This document shows, one piece after another, positions 27,488 through 36,400 of a stretch of DNA of 64,000 bases. Numbering within the stretch: position 1 is the stretch's first letter; each line of letters opens with the position of its first letter. The DNA lies in assembly GCA_020636405.1 (NCBI GenBank), contig JACJXW010000006.1, positions 124,001 through 188,000 of the forward strand, written 5' to 3'. The stretch comes from Lewinellaceae bacterium (GTDB taxonomy: Bacteria > Bacteroidota > Bacteroidia > Chitinophagales > Saprospiraceae). A program made the translations under genes and the position numbers. The notes under the pieces are model-generated. The model ran no database searches, was not told the DNA's origin, and was given only the letters and a program-made list of their open reading frames with translations.

Positions 27488-27592
27488 CTAAGGTTGGACA
27501 GTCCGGTGAGGCTTCGTACATCGTACACAACCCCGGGCCGCCGTTGGACCCGTACACCGTACACAGCCCCGGCAACCTCTGTCCAACGTTAG
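27488..27592. mobile_element. Small MITE-like element, 14-bp inverted ends, internal 22-bp direct repeat
   Basis: CTAAGGTTGGACAG (27488-27501) is inverted as CTGTCCAACGTTAG (27579-27592) with one mismatch, and both outer ends carry TA. Between them a 22-bp unit beginning CGTACAYCGTACACARCCCC occurs twice (27515-27536 and 27551-27572). The inner end word GGACAG matches the ends of the 9875-10089 element. The remaining 27273-27487 gap shows no gene. Confidence 0.55.
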
Positions 27593-27660
27593 ACGGGGAG
27601 CCTCAGGAGACACAGAAAATTGAACTATCCCATCCTGAGACGGAGTGCCCTCACCAAAAT

Positions 27661-27732
27661 ACGAATACCCGAATACACGAATACCCGAATACACGAATAC
27701 ACGAATACACGAATACACGAATACACGAATAC
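27661..27732. repeat. 8-bp tandem array, nine units of (A/C)CGAATAC
   Basis: Nine perfect-length octamers alternate ACGAATAC and CCGAATAC, then become homogeneous. The array ends one base before the TAG stop of the DUF6495-like gene on the minus strand. Confidence 0.95.
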
Positions 27733-27733
27733 C

Positions 27734-28219
27734 CTATTCCCCCTTCAACCCCTCCAGTGTCCGGAACAAGCCGCCATCTTTGGAGATCAGCGCTCCGTTC
27801 TCTATCATTTCGAAGATCTCCATATTGCGGGCGCGGCTGTAGGCTTTCTCGGCGGTGTACAATTTCAGTTTGGCGCCGGTAAGCTGAATCTGCTGCAGCA
27901 TCTGCTGCGGGCTCTGCTCCAGGGTGAAATCAAAGGAGGTCTGGCCTTCAACCAACAGTCCGTTCATAACGATCCGGTCCTCTTCGAAGTGGAAGGTTTT
28001 GATGTCCTTAGGCGTTTTATACTCCAGGTATTGCACATCATTGAGGACCTTTTCGAACACGATGTCGCTGAAGATACGGATAAGCTTCTCCACTTTTTCG
28101 GATTCTTCATCCTTCAGTTTTTCCCATTCACTGGCAGTGACCTGGTTGGTGGCGAGGAAGCGGATGAAATCCTTTTCGAGGCTTTCCAATTCATCCTGTT
28201 GCAGGCGGCGGTATTTCAT
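27734..28219 (-). CDS. DUF6495-like protein
   Basis: The product is 161 residues from ATG 28219 (MKYRRLQQDELESLEKDF). I preferred this start over an upstream one because the extra 52 residues are low-complexity translation of a 9-bp tandem repeat. The N-terminus with RFLATNQVTASEWEKL, then FSDIVFEKVLNDVQYLEY, matches what I recall of the Bacteroidota family DUF6495. It is cytosolic, acidic and without catalytic motifs. The C-terminal half (SFDFTLEQSPQQMLQQIQLTG) may be a small alpha/beta unit. The function is unknown. Its 3' end abuts an octamer repeat array. Confidence 0.62.
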   Translation of the reverse strand: MKYRRLQQDELESLEKDFIRFLATNQVTASEWEKLKDEESEKVEKLIRIFSDIVFEKVLNDVQYLEYKTPKDIKTFHFEEDRIVMNGLLVEGQTSFDFTLEQSPQQMLQQIQLTGAKLKLYTAEKAYSRARNMEIFEMIENGALISKDGGLFRTLEGLKGE

Positions 28220-28281
28220 GGCGTGGTTTGTAGTCAGAAAATGGACGCCAAAGGTAACGATAAGAGCGGGTGGGGCAAAAT

Positions 28282-28317
28282 GGTTGATGAGGTTAATTGG
28301 GTTAATGGGGTTGATTA
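28282..28317. repeat. Four 9-bp tandem units (GGTTAATKG)
   Basis: GGTTGATGA, GGTTAATTG, GGTTAATGG and GGTTGATTA follow one another without gaps, between the DUF6495-like and TerC genes. This period differs from the 11-bp arrays near 53-63 kb, so I do not read it as a Pho box. Confidence 0.7.
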
Positions 28318-28453
28318 GGCCGCCAACCATCAACCTGAAATGCCCATCTGCGGCCAACTCTATCAGGCCAATCAACCGATCAACTTTTTTTCGTAAAATT
28401 GCAGGCGTTATGGAAGTTCCAAAAGAATCTTTTTCAAACTCAATGAATAGACT

Positions 28454-29308
28454 ATGGAATTTGTTCTACCCGATTTCGCCAATGCCGGTGTATGGATGAG
28501 CCTTCTGACCCTAACTTTTCTGGAGATAATTCTGGGCATTGATAACATCATCTTTATTTCCATCGCTTCCAGTAAGCTACCGGAAAAGGACCGCCCGAAG
28601 GCGACCAATATCGGGCTGGTGTTGGCAATGGCCCTGCGTATCGTTTTGCTTTTCGGCGTATCCATACTGGTAGCAATGGAAGAGCCCTGGCTTGAATTCC
28701 ACGGCGAGTTTATTCACGGCGCCTTTTCCGGCCAAAGCCTGATCCTCATCGCGGGAGGGCTGTTTTTGTTGTATAAAAGCACAACGGAGATCCGTCACAA
28801 ACTGGAGGAAGAAGACCATATAGAAGAGAATGGCCGAAAGGGCATGTCAAATCTCAGCAACGTGATCGTGCAGATCACCATCATCAACATCGTATTCTCC
28901 TTCGACTCCATCCTGACGGCAGTAGGGATGACCAACGGCCTGAGCGGGGCATTGGCCATCATGATCATTGCAGTGGTCCTTTCTGTGGTTATTATGATGT
29001 TGTTTGCCACTCCGGTGGCCAATTTTGTCAATCGCCACCCGACCATTCAGATGCTGGGCCTGGCCTTTCTCATCCTCATCGGCTTTATGCTTATCGCTGA
29101 AGGAGCACATTTGGCCCACCTGTCCATCGCCGGTGCAGAGATCGGTAGCGTACCCAAAGGATACCTCTACTTCGCTATCACCTTTTCCTTGTTTGTGGAG
29201 TTTCTCAATATGCGCCTGCGCGCCAACCGCCGCAAACAGCCGGTCCAATTGCACGGTATAGCCGAAGATGCAGTGAAGGAAGGTATCCTGGAAAAGAAGA
29301 GGGAGTAG
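28454..29308 (+). CDS. TerC family integral membrane protein
   Basis: This 284-residue protein has seven or eight membrane helices. The TerC signature acidic residues lie in LEIILGIDNIIFISI near the N-terminus and in the second-half copy INIVFSFDSILTAVG. TerC/Alx proteins export manganese or support metal loading of exported proteins, and some confer tellurite resistance. The paired GID/SFDS aspartates are those proposed to coordinate metal. The ATG at 28454 lies in a divergent region with the DUF6495-like gene. I saw no yybP-ykoY-like leader. Confidence 0.93.
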   Translation: MEFVLPDFANAGVWMSLLTLTFLEIILGIDNIIFISIASSKLPEKDRPKATNIGLVLAMALRIVLLFGVSILVAMEEPWLEFHGEFIHGAFSGQSLILIAGGLFLLYKSTTEIRHKLEEEDHIEENGRKGMSNLSNVIVQITIINIVFSFDSILTAVGMTNGLSGALAIMIIAVVLSVVIMMLFATPVANFVNRHPTIQMLGLAFLILIGFMLIAEGAHLAHLSIAGAEIGSVPKGYLYFAITFSLFVEFLNMRLRANRRKQPVQLHGIAEDAVKEGILEKKRE

Positions 29309-29390
29309 ATTAGGTGTAAGGGCCCAGAAACGGGGCTAGGCTAAATGAGGCTGTTTTGATGTGGCTGGACTGAGGGGCAATTAACCATTA

Positions 29391-29471
29391 CAAATACAAT
29401 CGTTACTTTTATAATGATTATATTTGTAGCGATTATAAACATAACGATTATATTAGTAACGATTTCCTGCT
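29391..29471 (+). promoter_or_regulatory. 15-bp iteron-like array upstream of the S46 peptidase
   Basis: TAATGATTATATTTG (29412), TAGCGATTATAAACA (29427), TAACGATTATATTAG (29442) and TAACGATTTCCTGCT (29457) are contiguous 15-bp units. They are preceded by an inverted copy, CAAATACAATCGTTA (29391-29405). The first inverted-direct pair makes a 40-bp imperfect palindrome. It lies 88-168 bp before the peptidase ATG and looks like a multi-site operator or a small palindromic element. Confidence 0.6.
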
Positions 29472-29558
29472 GCCCGCTAACGGGCCATGTTGGCCAAGCC
29501 AGGGCAGGAGCGCCAAATGGTTTTACTGATGATCCATTCATTAAGAAAATAAACAAAA

Positions 29559-31661
29559 ATGGCAACCAGATCTATTCAGAAATTACCCATTGTATTTGCT
29601 TTTCTAATCCTCAGCACTGTAGCGGCTTTTGCCCAACCGGCAGCCGCCTACTACGCAACGGATGTTGAGGTTAGCCGTTTCGACTACGGCAAAATGTGGG
29701 CCTTTGAATATGCCCCTCTGGATTATTTCAAAGAAGCCTACGGTTTTCAGCCAGACAAAGCCTGGTGGGAAAAGGCACGTTTGGGCTCCCTTCGCTTTTC
29801 AAGTTATTGTTCGGCATCATTCATTTCTCCCAACGGGCTCATCCTGACCAACCACCACTGTTCTCACGGCGAGGCCGGTAAGGTAGTAAGGGAGGGTGAA
29901 GATCTGGACGCTACCGGTTTCTACGCCGAAACTATGGCCGAGGAAAGGCAGGTTCCGGGGCTGTATGTCAAGCAGTTGGTCAAGATCGCGGACATTACCG
30001 AACTCGTCCATGGTTACACCGCCAAGGCCTCCTCCGATGAGGAAATGGTTTCCAAAGAGAGAGAGGCGTTGAAGGCCGCTATGGAGGAGTATAGCAGCAA
30101 GGCGGGCTGGGAAGGACTGGAGGTGGAACCCGTGATCTACTTCAGCGGAGGCAAATACTCCATGTATGGCTACAAGCGCTACGATGACGTGCGCCTGGTA
30201 TTGTTGCCCGAATTGCGCATCGGCAACTTCGGTGGCGATCCGGACAATTTCACCTACCCCCGCTACAATCTGGATATGACCCTCTGGCGCGTCTACGAAA
30301 ATGGGGCGCCGGTCAATTCATCGGATTTTTACTTCCCGGTCAATCCTACCGGCCCAGCGGAAAATGAAGCGGTCTTCACCATCGGCAACCCGGGGAGCAC
30401 CGAGCGCTACCGTACCATTGCCCAGATGGAATATGACCGCGACTTCCGCTATAATATCCTGAAAGTATGGCTCAGGAACCGGCTCGAACTCATGCAGGCC
30501 CAGTATGCTGAAAACCCCAGCCACGAGCTCCTCGACCAAATGCTCAACTTCTCCAACAGCGATAAGGCCATCGGGGGTATCCTCGAATCGCTCCACGATC
30601 CCATCCTGATGGGCAAGAAGAAGAAGATGGAGGATCTCATCAAATCGAAATCCAAAGCAGTAGCTCAGGGCAATGACTACTGGAAAGCAATGGCTGAAGA
30701 CTACCAGCGCATCGGTACGTATAAGTCTGAGAATTTCCTGCTGGCGCCCAACCCCATGAACGGCGCCACCCTGCAGTTGGCCTATTCTGTTTACAGTTAT
30801 ATCCAGGCGATGGACGGCGGAGCTTCCGAAGAAGAGCTCAGCCAGCTTAAGGCGCAAACCCAGGAGGTGGCCTCCACCCTGAAGGACCCTTACGAGGAAA
30901 AATTGTTGGCGCTCCTGCTGGAAGAATTACAGGCTTTTGCCCAGCCCGACGATACTTATATAAAAGAGATCCTGGATGGCCGGACGCCCGCTGTGGCCGC
31001 CAAAGAGATCCTGGCGGAAACGAAATTCGCCGACGAGAAGAAAATGGAAAAACTGCTCGATGCAAAGGCAGGGAAGCTCAAAAAGTCTGAAGACCCTATC
31101 GTTAGAATGGGGCTGTTGCTGGTTCCGGAATACGAAGAGTCTCAAATGGCCTTCCAGGCAGGCTCGGCGAGCCGTCAGGCCCTGGCCGGTAAGATCGCCA
31201 ATGAGGTGTATCAGGCCTATGGGCTTTCTATTCCTCCCGACGCCACCTTTACCCTGCGCATGGCCGATGGAGTGGTGAAGGATTATAACTACAACGGCAC
31301 CGAGGCTCCGGTCAAAACCACCTACTTCGGCCTGTACGACCGCCACTTTTCCAATGACGGAGCTTATCCCTGGGACTTGCCGAAACGCTGGCAGAACCCT
31401 CCCGCCGAATTGCTGAAGTCACCCTTGAACTTCATCTCTACCTGCGACAGTACCGGCGGTAACTCCGGCAGCCCGATGATCAACAAAAAGGGAGAACTGG
31501 TAGGCCTCCTCTTCGACGGTAACATCGAGTCTCTGGCGGGTAATTACATCTACGACGTGGAACACAACCGCTCCATTGGCGTGCATGCCGGCGGCATCAC
31601 CGCGGCAATGAAACACATTTACAAGGCCGGGCGAATTCTGAAGGAGATCGGGGCGGAGTAG
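29559..31661 (+). CDS. S46 family dipeptidyl-peptidase (DPP7-like)
   Basis: This 700-residue exported serine peptidase has a signal peptide (IVFAFLILSTVAAFAQP). The chymotrypsin-like halves flank a helical cap. The catalytic His is in LTNHHCSHG (about H100), Asp in GGDPDNFTYPR (about D226) and Ser in GNSGSPMIN (about S638). S46 enzymes remove dipeptides from the N-terminus of oligopeptides in the periplasm. In the family, a residue after the Ser separates DPP11 (Arg, acidic P1) from DPP7 (Gly, hydrophobic P1). Here the loop reads LLFDGN with Gly, so a DPP7-type preference is inferred. It converges on cysH, with stops only 5 bp apart. Confidence 0.94.
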   Translation: MATRSIQKLPIVFAFLILSTVAAFAQPAAAYYATDVEVSRFDYGKMWAFEYAPLDYFKEAYGFQPDKAWWEKARLGSLRFSSYCSASFISPNGLILTNHHCSHGEAGKVVREGEDLDATGFYAETMAEERQVPGLYVKQLVKIADITELVHGYTAKASSDEEMVSKEREALKAAMEEYSSKAGWEGLEVEPVIYFSGGKYSMYGYKRYDDVRLVLLPELRIGNFGGDPDNFTYPRYNLDMTLWRVYENGAPVNSSDFYFPVNPTGPAENEAVFTIGNPGSTERYRTIAQMEYDRDFRYNILKVWLRNRLELMQAQYAENPSHELLDQMLNFSNSDKAIGGILESLHDPILMGKKKKMEDLIKSKSKAVAQGNDYWKAMAEDYQRIGTYKSENFLLAPNPMNGATLQLAYSVYSYIQAMDGGASEEELSQLKAQTQEVASTLKDPYEEKLLALLLEELQAFAQPDDTYIKEILDGRTPAVAAKEILAETKFADEKKMEKLLDAKAGKLKKSEDPIVRMGLLLVPEYEESQMAFQAGSASRQALAGKIANEVYQAYGLSIPPDATFTLRMADGVVKDYNYNGTEAPVKTTYFGLYDRHFSNDGAYPWDLPKRWQNPPAELLKSPLNFISTCDSTGGNSGSPMINKKGELVGLLFDGNIESLAGNYIYDVEHNRSIGVHAGGITAAMKHIYKAGRILKEIGAE

Positions 31662-31666
31662 TGAAT

Positions 31667-32368
31667 TTACACTTCCGTCGGGTGCAACCCACATTCCGTT
31701 TTGGCCTGTCCTTTCCAGCGGCCGCTGCGGCCTTCTCCCTGCATGGTGCAATGCTCGCAGCCAATAGACCCGTAGCCTTTGTCTTCCAGGGGGTGCCGGG
31801 GCAGATTATGGTAGGACATGTGGTAGAGGAACTCCCCTTCATCGATGTCGATAAGGGGGTGGAATTTCAGGATGTCCCCCTGTTTTTCGAATACCCGCAA
31901 CTGGGAGCGAAAGTCCGTTTGGTGGGCCATCAGCCCGGAGATCCAGACCTTGTGGCGGGCTTTGACCGGCTTCAGGGGCAGTACTTTGTTGACCATGCAG
32001 CAGGTGCCGGGGTCTTTTTTCCACCATTCTTCTTCCGTTGTGATCCGGTTTTGGATGGAGTCCGGCAGCACATCGATGAGGTTGAGGCCGAACTGATCGG
32101 CCAGTTGTTGCTTATAGGCCAGCGTTTCCGGGAAGTGGAAAGTGGTGTCGATGAAATGCACCGGCTGGCTGGGCCGTATCCTGGAGATCAGGTGCAGCAG
32201 AAAAGCGGACCGGGTGCCGAAGGAAGAGGTGAACAATACCTCCCGCGGCCGGAAATGCTGGTACAGCACACGGATGCGGTCCTCGAAAGGGAGAGGGGTG
32301 AAGATCTCGTTGAGCGTTTCCAGATCAGGTGTAGGTAGTTGGTTCTTTGTATTCCTGTAGGTAGTCAT
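31667..32368 (-). CDS. cysH: Assimilatory adenylyl-sulfate (APS-type) reductase, CysH family
   Basis: The product is 233 residues from ATG 32368. The frame runs far upstream, but the extension is Arg/Pro/Lys-rich noise. The PP-loop is SSFGTRSAF (48-56). The cysteines C123-C124 in PGTCCMVNK and C204/C207 in GCEHC are the four ligands of the [4Fe-4S] cluster found in APS-reducing CysH. The catalytic ECGLH (C226) lies at the C-terminus. The enzyme reduces adenylyl sulfate to sulfite with thioredoxin. No other sulfate assimilation gene is in the window, so it is probably at an operon end or stands alone. Confidence 0.93.
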   Translation of the reverse strand: MTTYRNTKNQLPTPDLETLNEIFTPLPFEDRIRVLYQHFRPREVLFTSSFGTRSAFLLHLISRIRPSQPVHFIDTTFHFPETLAYKQQLADQFGLNLIDVLPDSIQNRITTEEEWWKKDPGTCCMVNKVLPLKPVKARHKVWISGLMAHQTDFRSQLRVFEKQGDILKFHPLIDIDEGEFLYHMSYHNLPRHPLEDKGYGSIGCEHCTMQGEGRSGRWKGQAKTECGLHPTEV

Positions 32369-32487
32369 ACAGTACAGCGTTTTAATTTTATGATCTGTGT
32401 TCTTTTTCTTCAAGCAAGGGATTAAGTATATATATATTCCTTTGCCGGGAATGGCCGGCAGTGGTTGCTGGCATTTTGGGAACGGGA

Positions 32488-32548
32488 AGTGTATCGGTGT
32501 GAAAGTACCGGCCAGGCAGGGCCGTTTAGTGTATCGGTAAGAAAGTAC
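32488..32548 (-). promoter_or_regulatory. Two 21-bp direct repeats 40 bp apart upstream of cysH
   Basis: AGTGTATCGG-TG/TAA-GAAAGTAC-type units occupy 32488-32508 and 32528-32548, differing at two positions. They lie 120-180 bp upstream of the cysH ATG, a position suited to tandem operator sites for a sulfur regulator. That is inference only. Confidence 0.45.
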
Positions 32549-32644
32549 AACTCGCCTGGTAAGGTACAACGAGAAGGTGAAAATCCATTCACTTACTTCT
32601 ATTTTTTGGCGCCATTGCCGGCAGTTGATACCGATAAATGAAAA

Positions 32645-32679
32645 AGGCCCTTTGGGGAACTGTTCTCCCGAAAGGGCCT
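32645..32679 (-). terminator. Intrinsic terminator on the minus strand, upstream of cysH
   Basis: Read on the minus strand, AGGCCCTTT pairs with AAAGGGCCT through an interrupted stem (GGGAGA/TCCCC) and is followed by TTTTT. It lies 277 bp upstream of the cysH start, where no gene ends. It could close an unannotated RNA or act as a leader attenuator. Confidence 0.6.
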
Positions 32680-33304
32680 CCTTACCCCGGCTACAACAAG
32701 GGTGCAGCCGAAGGCAAAGGGCTCTCCTTAGGAGAACGGCCTGGCCGATTTTTGCGACACGGACAACAACAGGCCATAATTGGGTGAAAAATGGTGTAAA
32801 TACTCATGGTTTTTAAAACTGGAGCCTTTCGCGGATGACATCCGGAAAGGCTATTTGGCCAAGGTCTCAATTGGGTTAAACCATAGCCGCCTTCCCGGGG
32901 CTCTTCGGCCCCGCACAGCAACGGAATTGATAGAAGGAGGATACTGGTTTCATTTTTTGTCGCTTTGAGGCTTTTCGTATCCTCGGGACCCGGAAAGCCT
33001 TATCCTTTTATAGTATTGGGCCTGTCAGGTTTTCAGCTGAAGCCCAGCAGAGAAACCGGGCAAGTGTTTGCCCTCGTTTGTCCTTACTGGGACAAGTATA
33101 GGGAGTATAACCGAATAAAACAATACTAATCCGATAGGATTTAAATGGAAATACGGCCTTTAAACATCATTTAATGGATTAATGATTTGATTTTCATTTG
33201 TTTATATCGGTTTAAAATACGGCCTTAATTCCTGATTTTTTTGAAGAGCGGACCACGATGGGCGGAAAAAACCCGCCTTCGCCAAGGCTACGGCGGATAA
33301 AAAA

Positions 33305-33330
33305 GGGGACTGCACAAAGCGTGCAGCCCC
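33305..33330 (-). terminator. Intrinsic terminator of the SprB-repeat adhesin
   Basis: On the minus strand GGGGCTGCAC and GTGCAGTCCCC pair around GCTTT and are followed by TTTTTTATCC. It starts 71 bp after the adhesin stop. Confidence 0.8.
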
Positions 33331-33352
33331 CAAATCCCAATCCACAACTAGT

Positions 33353-33380
33353 GTGAGCCGACAAAAGCGTGTCGGCTCAC
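33353..33380. terminator. Perfect 10-bp stem-loop after the adhesin stop
   Basis: GTGAGCCGAC (33353-33362) is inverted perfectly as GTCGGCTCAC (33371-33380). It sits between the adhesin stop and the U-tailed terminator and may protect the mRNA 3' end. Confidence 0.65.
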
Positions 33381-33401
33381 GCCAGCCTGGAACAGGGAAA
33401 G

Positions 33402-36400
33402 TTAGTGTTTCAGTACTTTAAGCACCTTTACGCCCGATTTGCTGTATCTCAGGTTGAAGAAGTATACCCCGGAAGGGTAGTTTGAAAGGTCAAACTCCGC
33501 CCGTTGGGTTTCTTCGGAAATAGTCCTGGAAAGTGTCCGCGCGCCATTGGCGTTGAAGACCTCAACCTGAACCTCCTGTCCGAAATTCTCAAACAGTTCG
33601 AGCACTACCTGATCCATTGTAGGGTTGGGGTAGAGTAAGGCGACCTCTGAATCATTGTAGAGGATGGCCTCGCCTATCTCGGAGAAAAAGGCTGCTCCAT
33701 ACGGGCTATTAATCTGTATACGGTAAAAGTTGCGTCCGCGTTTCGGAGAACGGTGTTCAAATTCATAATAATTCATGCTGCCGAGGAAAGCCTGAGGGGT
33801 ATTCATGTCTCCCAGGGCTTCGAAGTGCACGCCATCATCGGAGTGCTCGACCGTAAATTCGTGATCTTCGGCGAGCAATCCTTCCATCATCCAGCTGACT
33901 ATTACTTGTCCTTCGTCCTGATTCCTCACCTCGACATTGATCGGCAGGCTACGTCCCTGCCCGCCGCAGTAGAGGGGGCTTGTGGTGGCCGTATACCTTT
34001 CGGTAATATGAGCTGTACAGCCGTTGTCGACTACCTGGAGGGTGACGTAAACCAGGCCAAATGCGCTGGCGGTGACCGTGATCTGAGAACCGGTTCCGGA
34101 GGAGGGCGTAGCGGGCCCGCTGACCTGCCAGGTGATCACCGCGTTCGGGCTCGTGGGGCCGGCAGTAAAGGTGGCAGGGTCACCAACGCACAGGTAGCTC
34201 GGGCCGTTGATCTCGGCATTGGCTACGCTTCCTACTTCAATCGTAACGATATTACTTTCCAGGTAAATGGTGCAATCCTCCCGGCGAACACAGCGGGCGT
34301 AGTATGTCGTTTCGTAAAGAACGGGCGGGTCATAGGACGGGAAGTTGGAGTTCGGTATCGCCGTCCAGGTCTGTACGTTGAACGGCCCCGGCTGCGTGCT
34401 CATCATCCATAGATACTCAATGGGGCCTACTCCGCCTGATGGCGTCTGGATATTCATGATCACACCGGGGTCGTTACCCGGCCCGCACAGGAATTGGTTC
34501 GGGCCGATGAGGCCTGGGTTGGTAATATTTTCACAAGGACTGCTCAGCGACGCGTTGCAATCCGTTTCACAACCATTGGCATCGGTTACGGTTACCGAAT
34601 AGAAGCCGGCCGCCAGGTTGTTGATGGTGGCCGTCGTCTGGCCATTGTTCCACAGGTAAGTGTAAGGCCCGGTACCGCCGGTTACGGTCACCCGCAATTC
34701 CCCGTCGGTATTGCCTTCGGTCACCGGATGGAGGATGACGACTACGCATTCCGGGCTTTCGAATGCGTCGATGACCACGATGCCGGTTTCCGGGCAGTTA
34801 TTGGCGTCCGTAACGGTAACGGAATAGGTGCCGGGCGCCAGGTTACTGACGATAGGGGTGGTGGCCCCGTTGCTCCACAGGTAGGTGTAGGGCGGCGTGC
34901 CACCGCTTGCGGTTACCGTGGCGGTGCCGTCGCTGGCATTATCGCAGGAGCCTGCTTCGCCCGAATCGACAACTACCACCAGGGCAGGCGGCTCGTTGAT
35001 CACCACTGTGATCATAACCTCGCAGCCGTTGGCGTCGGTAATGGTAGCCGTGTAGGTTCCGGCGCTCAGGTTGGTGGCCGTGGCGCCGGTTTGCCCGTTG
35101 CTCCACAAATAGAGGTAGGGCAGCGCTCCGCCGCTGGCTGTTATGGTAGCCGATCCGGTAGAATTGCCGAAGCAATCTACATGTACGATGTTGGCCGGCG
35201 TCACCTGGGCGATCAGTTCCTGTGGCTCGGCGATGCTTACAATTGTTTCTCCGGTGCATCCAGCGGCATCGGTAACCGTTACGCTGTATACACCTGCCGG
35301 TATGCCGATTAATTCAGTATCGGTGCTGCCGTTGCTCCACAAGTAGGTGAAAGGCGGCGTGCCTCCTGTTACCACTACCGCCGCACTGCCATTCATCTCT
35401 CCTGCACACTGAGGCGCCGTTGCCACGGGCGTCAGCATCAGTCCCGGGAACTGTTCAACAGTACCGCTCAGGACTTCCTCACATTCATTCTGGTCGGTTA
35501 TGGTGACGGTATAGGTGCCGGCGGCAAGTCCCGTTAGGGTAGCTCCGGAGCCTCCGTTGCTCCATTCGAAAGTATAGGGCGGCGTACCGCCGGATGCGGA
35601 TGCGGTAATGGCCCCGGCGTTGTCATCGCAGAAAATGTTGGTGACGTCCAAAGATGCCATGATGGGGCTGGGTTCATCGACGGTAAAGTTCAGCACCAGA
35701 TCGCAGCCATTGGCGTCGGATACGGACACGGAATAGCTCCCCGCTGAAAGCATTTCGACGAAGGAACCGGAGCCTCCGGTGCTCCAGGCATAACTGTAAG
35801 GAAGAGTGCCTCCGGTGATGTTGGCAACAGCGAATCCATCGGATCCACCGGCGCAGAGCACGTCAAAGCTGTTGACCGTCCCTTGCAGTTGAGGTGGCGC
35901 TGTGAGGGTAACCGAACCGGTGGCTTCGCAGAGGTTGGCATCGGTGGCCGTTACGGTATAAATACCGGCTGCCAGCCCGCTTATGGAGGCAGTGGAACCG
36001 CCGTTGCTCCAGGAGTAGGAATAGGGCGGCGTACCACCGCTGGCGCTGGCCGTAGCGGTGCCGTTATTGTCGTCCGGGCAGGTGAGGTTGGTTCCGGAAA
36101 CGGATAAGTTCAATGCCGGCGGCTCATTGATCGTTATGGTCTCTTCGGCAACACATCCCCCGGCCTCTGTAACGGTCACGGAATAGGCGCCGGCGGTGAG
36201 GTTGGTGATCTCATTGGTGGTGGCGCCGGTACTCCAGTTGTAGGTATAAGGTGGGGTGCCGCCCGTAGCAGTCACGAGGATGCTACCGGTGGCTTCTCCA
36301 TGGCAGAGCACATTGCGGCCGACGATGACCAGTTCGAAGTCGTCAACGACGTCGATGTTGACTTCCGCCATAGCGATGCAGCCGTTGGCGTCGGTAATGA

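Larger units (their letters stand above)
32369..33401. other. 1-kb intergenic region with several hairpins, no gene
   Basis: No convincing coding frame is present. The region holds the cysH promoter/leader, the direct repeats at 32488-32548 and a U-tailed hairpin at 32645-32679. It also has stems GCCTTTC/GGAAAGGC (32824-32851) and GGGGC-TCTTC-GGCCCC, and a repeated word AATACGGCCTT (about 33149 and 33217). The adhesin terminator lies near its end. The structured part at 32645-32960 could encode an RNA on the minus strand. Confidence 0.5.

Noticed and set aside
27661..27732. CRISPR-like array
   Set aside because: Units are 8 bp and contiguous with no spacers, so it is a microsatellite. The arrays at 43993 and 47758 were rejected for the same reason.
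28282..28317. Pho box before TerC
   Set aside because: TTAAT words occur, but the period is 9 bp, not 11, and the sequence is a plain tandem duplication.
27620..28318. Plus-strand open frame rich in NTRIHEYTNTRIHEY
   Set aside because: It is translation of the 8-bp tandem array and runs antisense over the DUF6495-like gene.
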